Positions 38,637 through 40,135 of a stretch of DNA of 40,135 nucleotides are shown one piece after another. Every line of letters begins with the position of its first letter. Positions within the stretch are counted from its first letter, which is position 1. The notes below the pieces were generated by a model that saw nothing but the letters and a program-made list of their open reading frames with translations, was not told the origin of the DNA and made no database searches. The stretch spans positions 1 through 40,135 of the forward strand of contig CAZNYC010000021.1 in assembly GCA_964577175.1 (NCBI GenBank), written 5' to 3'. Source of the stretch: BS750m-G62 sp964577175 (lineage in GTDB: Bacteria > Planctomycetota > Phycisphaerae > FEN-1346). The position numbers and the translations under genes were made by a program.

Positions 38637-39989
38637 TCAGGTCTCGGTCTCGGCTTCCGGCTTGGGCGTCGTGGGCGGCGGCACGTGCGGTTTCGCGACG
38701 GACGGCGACGGCGTCGCGTGCGCCGGGGCGGACGGCGCCGGCGGACGCTTGAACACCTCGCTCCAGTCGAGGCGGCCCGTGGCCTGCATCAGGACGAACA
38801 GCGTGGCGATGGCCGCAATCGTGATCGTCAGCCCCGTGTTGCCCTCCCACGTAAACGCATAACTGAATCCCACCAGGTACACGAGTTGCGCCAGGCCCAC
38901 GTAGGCGACGGCGAACGTCACGCCCGCCACCAGCCGCATGTACGAGACCACCAGGAACACGCTCACGACGGCGCAGATCCAGAAGGCGTACTCCAGGGGA
39001 ATGCGGTCCACCAGGTACGCCAGCAGGATGTGGAATGCGAAGAAGCCCGCGGCGATGAACAGGTAATGCATCGGATGCAGCGGCACCTGCTTCAGGATGA
39101 CGATCGTGAACAGGACCGTGAAGAAGAACAGCAGGCCGATGGGGGCGAAGAAGGCCATGCGGCCGGCGACGGCGCCGGCATTCTGGCGGCTGGGCATGTC
39201 GATGCCGATCTTCTCGCGGCTGGTGCGGTTCTCGAACTCCCACGCGGCCCGCATCCCGCCGTCGAGGGGCTCGGCCGGCTCGGGTTCGGGGCTCCGGCCG
39301 CCCTGGTCCTCGGCGTAGCCGATCTCCGTGAAGTCCGTCGTCGCGGTCAGCGAGAACTTCTGGATCATGGACGTCTCGTCGCCGCCGCGGCTCAGATCGT
39401 ACAGCCAGGTGTCCCGCCCGTAGGTGCGGTACGTGACGGCGACGGTGTGCGGTGCGGAATCGTCGGGCAGGGGGACGGAAAGACGGTTGCCCTCCTTGAT
39501 GGCCGCCGGGTTCACCGGCGCCTCGTCGAGCGTGACGGTGAGGTTCTCGAAGACGCCGGCCCCTTTCGGCAGCGAGAAGACGAAGAAGCGTTTGCCCCCG
39601 TCCCACGAGACCGGCAAGGGCCGGTCAGCCGCCGCCGAGGCGGGCAGGGCGGCCCGCGACTTCGGGAAGACCGGATGGTCGGCCGGCCGGCTGCCGGTCC
39701 ACGGCGCGACCTCGTACGTGCCGCTGAAGTCCACGGTGTACGTGCTGAACCAGATGAGGCCCTTGTACCGGTGCTCGTGGTCGAATTGGACCTGGATATC
39801 ACTCGCCGCCGGGTCGGGCGAAGGGGCCGGCTGGACGAGCCCGGCGGGTCCCCACAGCGTGTTGACGTCCTCGCCCAAGCGGTCGGTCAGATGGGCGGTG
39901 CGGTACTCGATGGTGCCGCCGAGGATCATCCACCCCACGCTCGCGACGCCGAAGACGACGATGATGAGGAAGAAACGGAACGCGGTCAT
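38637..39989 (-). CDS. creD: CreD-like inner membrane protein
   Basis: A 450-residue protein of the CreD type, whose molecular role is poorly known; in enterobacteria it belongs to the CreBC regulon. One N-terminal transmembrane helix (about 5-25) is followed by a long extracytoplasmic beta-rich region. From about residue 285 there are six hydrophobic helices, with the family-like HPMHYLFIAAGFFAFHILLAYLVDRIPLEYAFW. The last 40 residues are Pro/Ala-rich and cytoplasmic. The match is moderate, since the soluble part has diverged. GGAGG precedes the ATG at 39989. It lies upstream of dapA, but a separate promoter for dapA makes a shared operon uncertain. No creB/creC homologue is adjacent. Confidence 0.72.
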   Translation of the reverse strand: MTAFRFFLIIVVFGVASVGWMILGGTIEYRTAHLTDRLGEDVNTLWGPAGLVQPAPSPDPAASDIQVQFDHEHRYKGLIWFSTYTVDFSGTYEVAPWTGSRPADHPVFPKSRAALPASAAADRPLPVSWDGGKRFFVFSLPKGAGVFENLTVTLDEAPVNPAAIKEGNRLSVPLPDDSAPHTVAVTYRTYGRDTWLYDLSRGGDETSMIQKFSLTATTDFTEIGYAEDQGGRSPEPEPAEPLDGGMRAAWEFENRTSREKIGIDMPSRQNAGAVAGRMAFFAPIGLLFFFTVLFTIVILKQVPLHPMHYLFIAAGFFAFHILLAYLVDRIPLEYAFWICAVVSVFLVVSYMRLVAGVTFAVAYVGLAQLVYLVGFSYAFTWEGNTGLTITIAAIATLFVLMQATGRLDWSEVFKRPPAPSAPAHATPSPSVAKPHVPPPTTPKPEAETET

Positions 39990-40135
39990 GTGCGGTCCTC
40001 CACGAGGCCGGTCTCATGGCCGGCGGTCGGGCCGTCGGGCGGCCGGGCAGGGTGGCGCCGGTGAATCGGTACGGGTGTTCACGAATCGTTGCTCGCAGCC
40101 CCGTTGGTGCCGTTGCATGGAACCGGTTTGCCGGA
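39990..40135. other. Upstream region of the CreD-like gene, window edge
   Basis: No gene, convincing promoter or repeat is recognised here apart from the GGAGG ribosome-binding site before the CreD-like start. Confidence 0.4.

Overview
The window looks like a chromosomal segment of a high-GC Gram-negative bacterium, most likely a planctomycete of the Phycisphaerae type. This is an inference from gene content. It rests on an LpxC-FabZ fusion inside a lipid A operon, BamA followed by an OmpH/Skp chaperone, a membrane protein with an N-terminal zinc ribbon, a secreted PKD/TPR protein, and abundant palindromic intergenic repeats. No insertion sequence, phage, CRISPR array, tRNA or rRNA gene was recognised.

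Layout. 74-2414 (+): a GH4 glycosidase, then elongation factor P with its own promoter and a leader of about 200 nt. 2587-8977 (-): a tail-anchored coiled-coil protein; the conserved translation cluster rpsB-tsf-pyrH-frr; and a nifU-like/ferredoxin/DHH phosphoesterase set. 8978-9640 holds a tiny self-contained transcription unit (promoter, 24-codon ORF, intrinsic terminator). 9641-13544 (-): a compact aconitase, a RidA-family protein and a methyltransferase. 13870-18256 (+): lpxD, lpxC/fabZ, lpxA and a Gfo/Idh/MocA oxidoreductase, together making the first lipid A intermediates. 18483-23950 (+): a radical SAM/SPASM protein, then etfB, etfA and an acyl-CoA dehydrogenase, which form an electron-transferring oxidation module. 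24002-29950 (+): a small membrane protein, bamA, ompH/skp and a large exported PA14-like/PKD/TPR protein, together an envelope-biogenesis block. 30498-34580 (+): transketolase, IMP dehydrogenase and a small exported protein. 34777-39989 (-): a CreD-like membrane protein, then dapA, a histidine kinase with a c-type haem motif, and a zinc-ribbon membrane protein.

The most unusual content lies between the genes. I count at least eight families of short palindromic repeats (R1-R7 and R9 below), most present in two to six copies. Several are built from 7-nt-phased tandem units, several copies differ by paired (compensatory) changes in their stems, and some overlap stop codons or sit inside operons (tsf-pyrH, etfB-etfA). 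They are often nested in one another, so that most intergenic space consists of cruciform-capable DNA.

Coding starts were set from ribosome-binding sites and family alignments recalled from memory. No database search was possible. Promoters are consensus matches read by eye.
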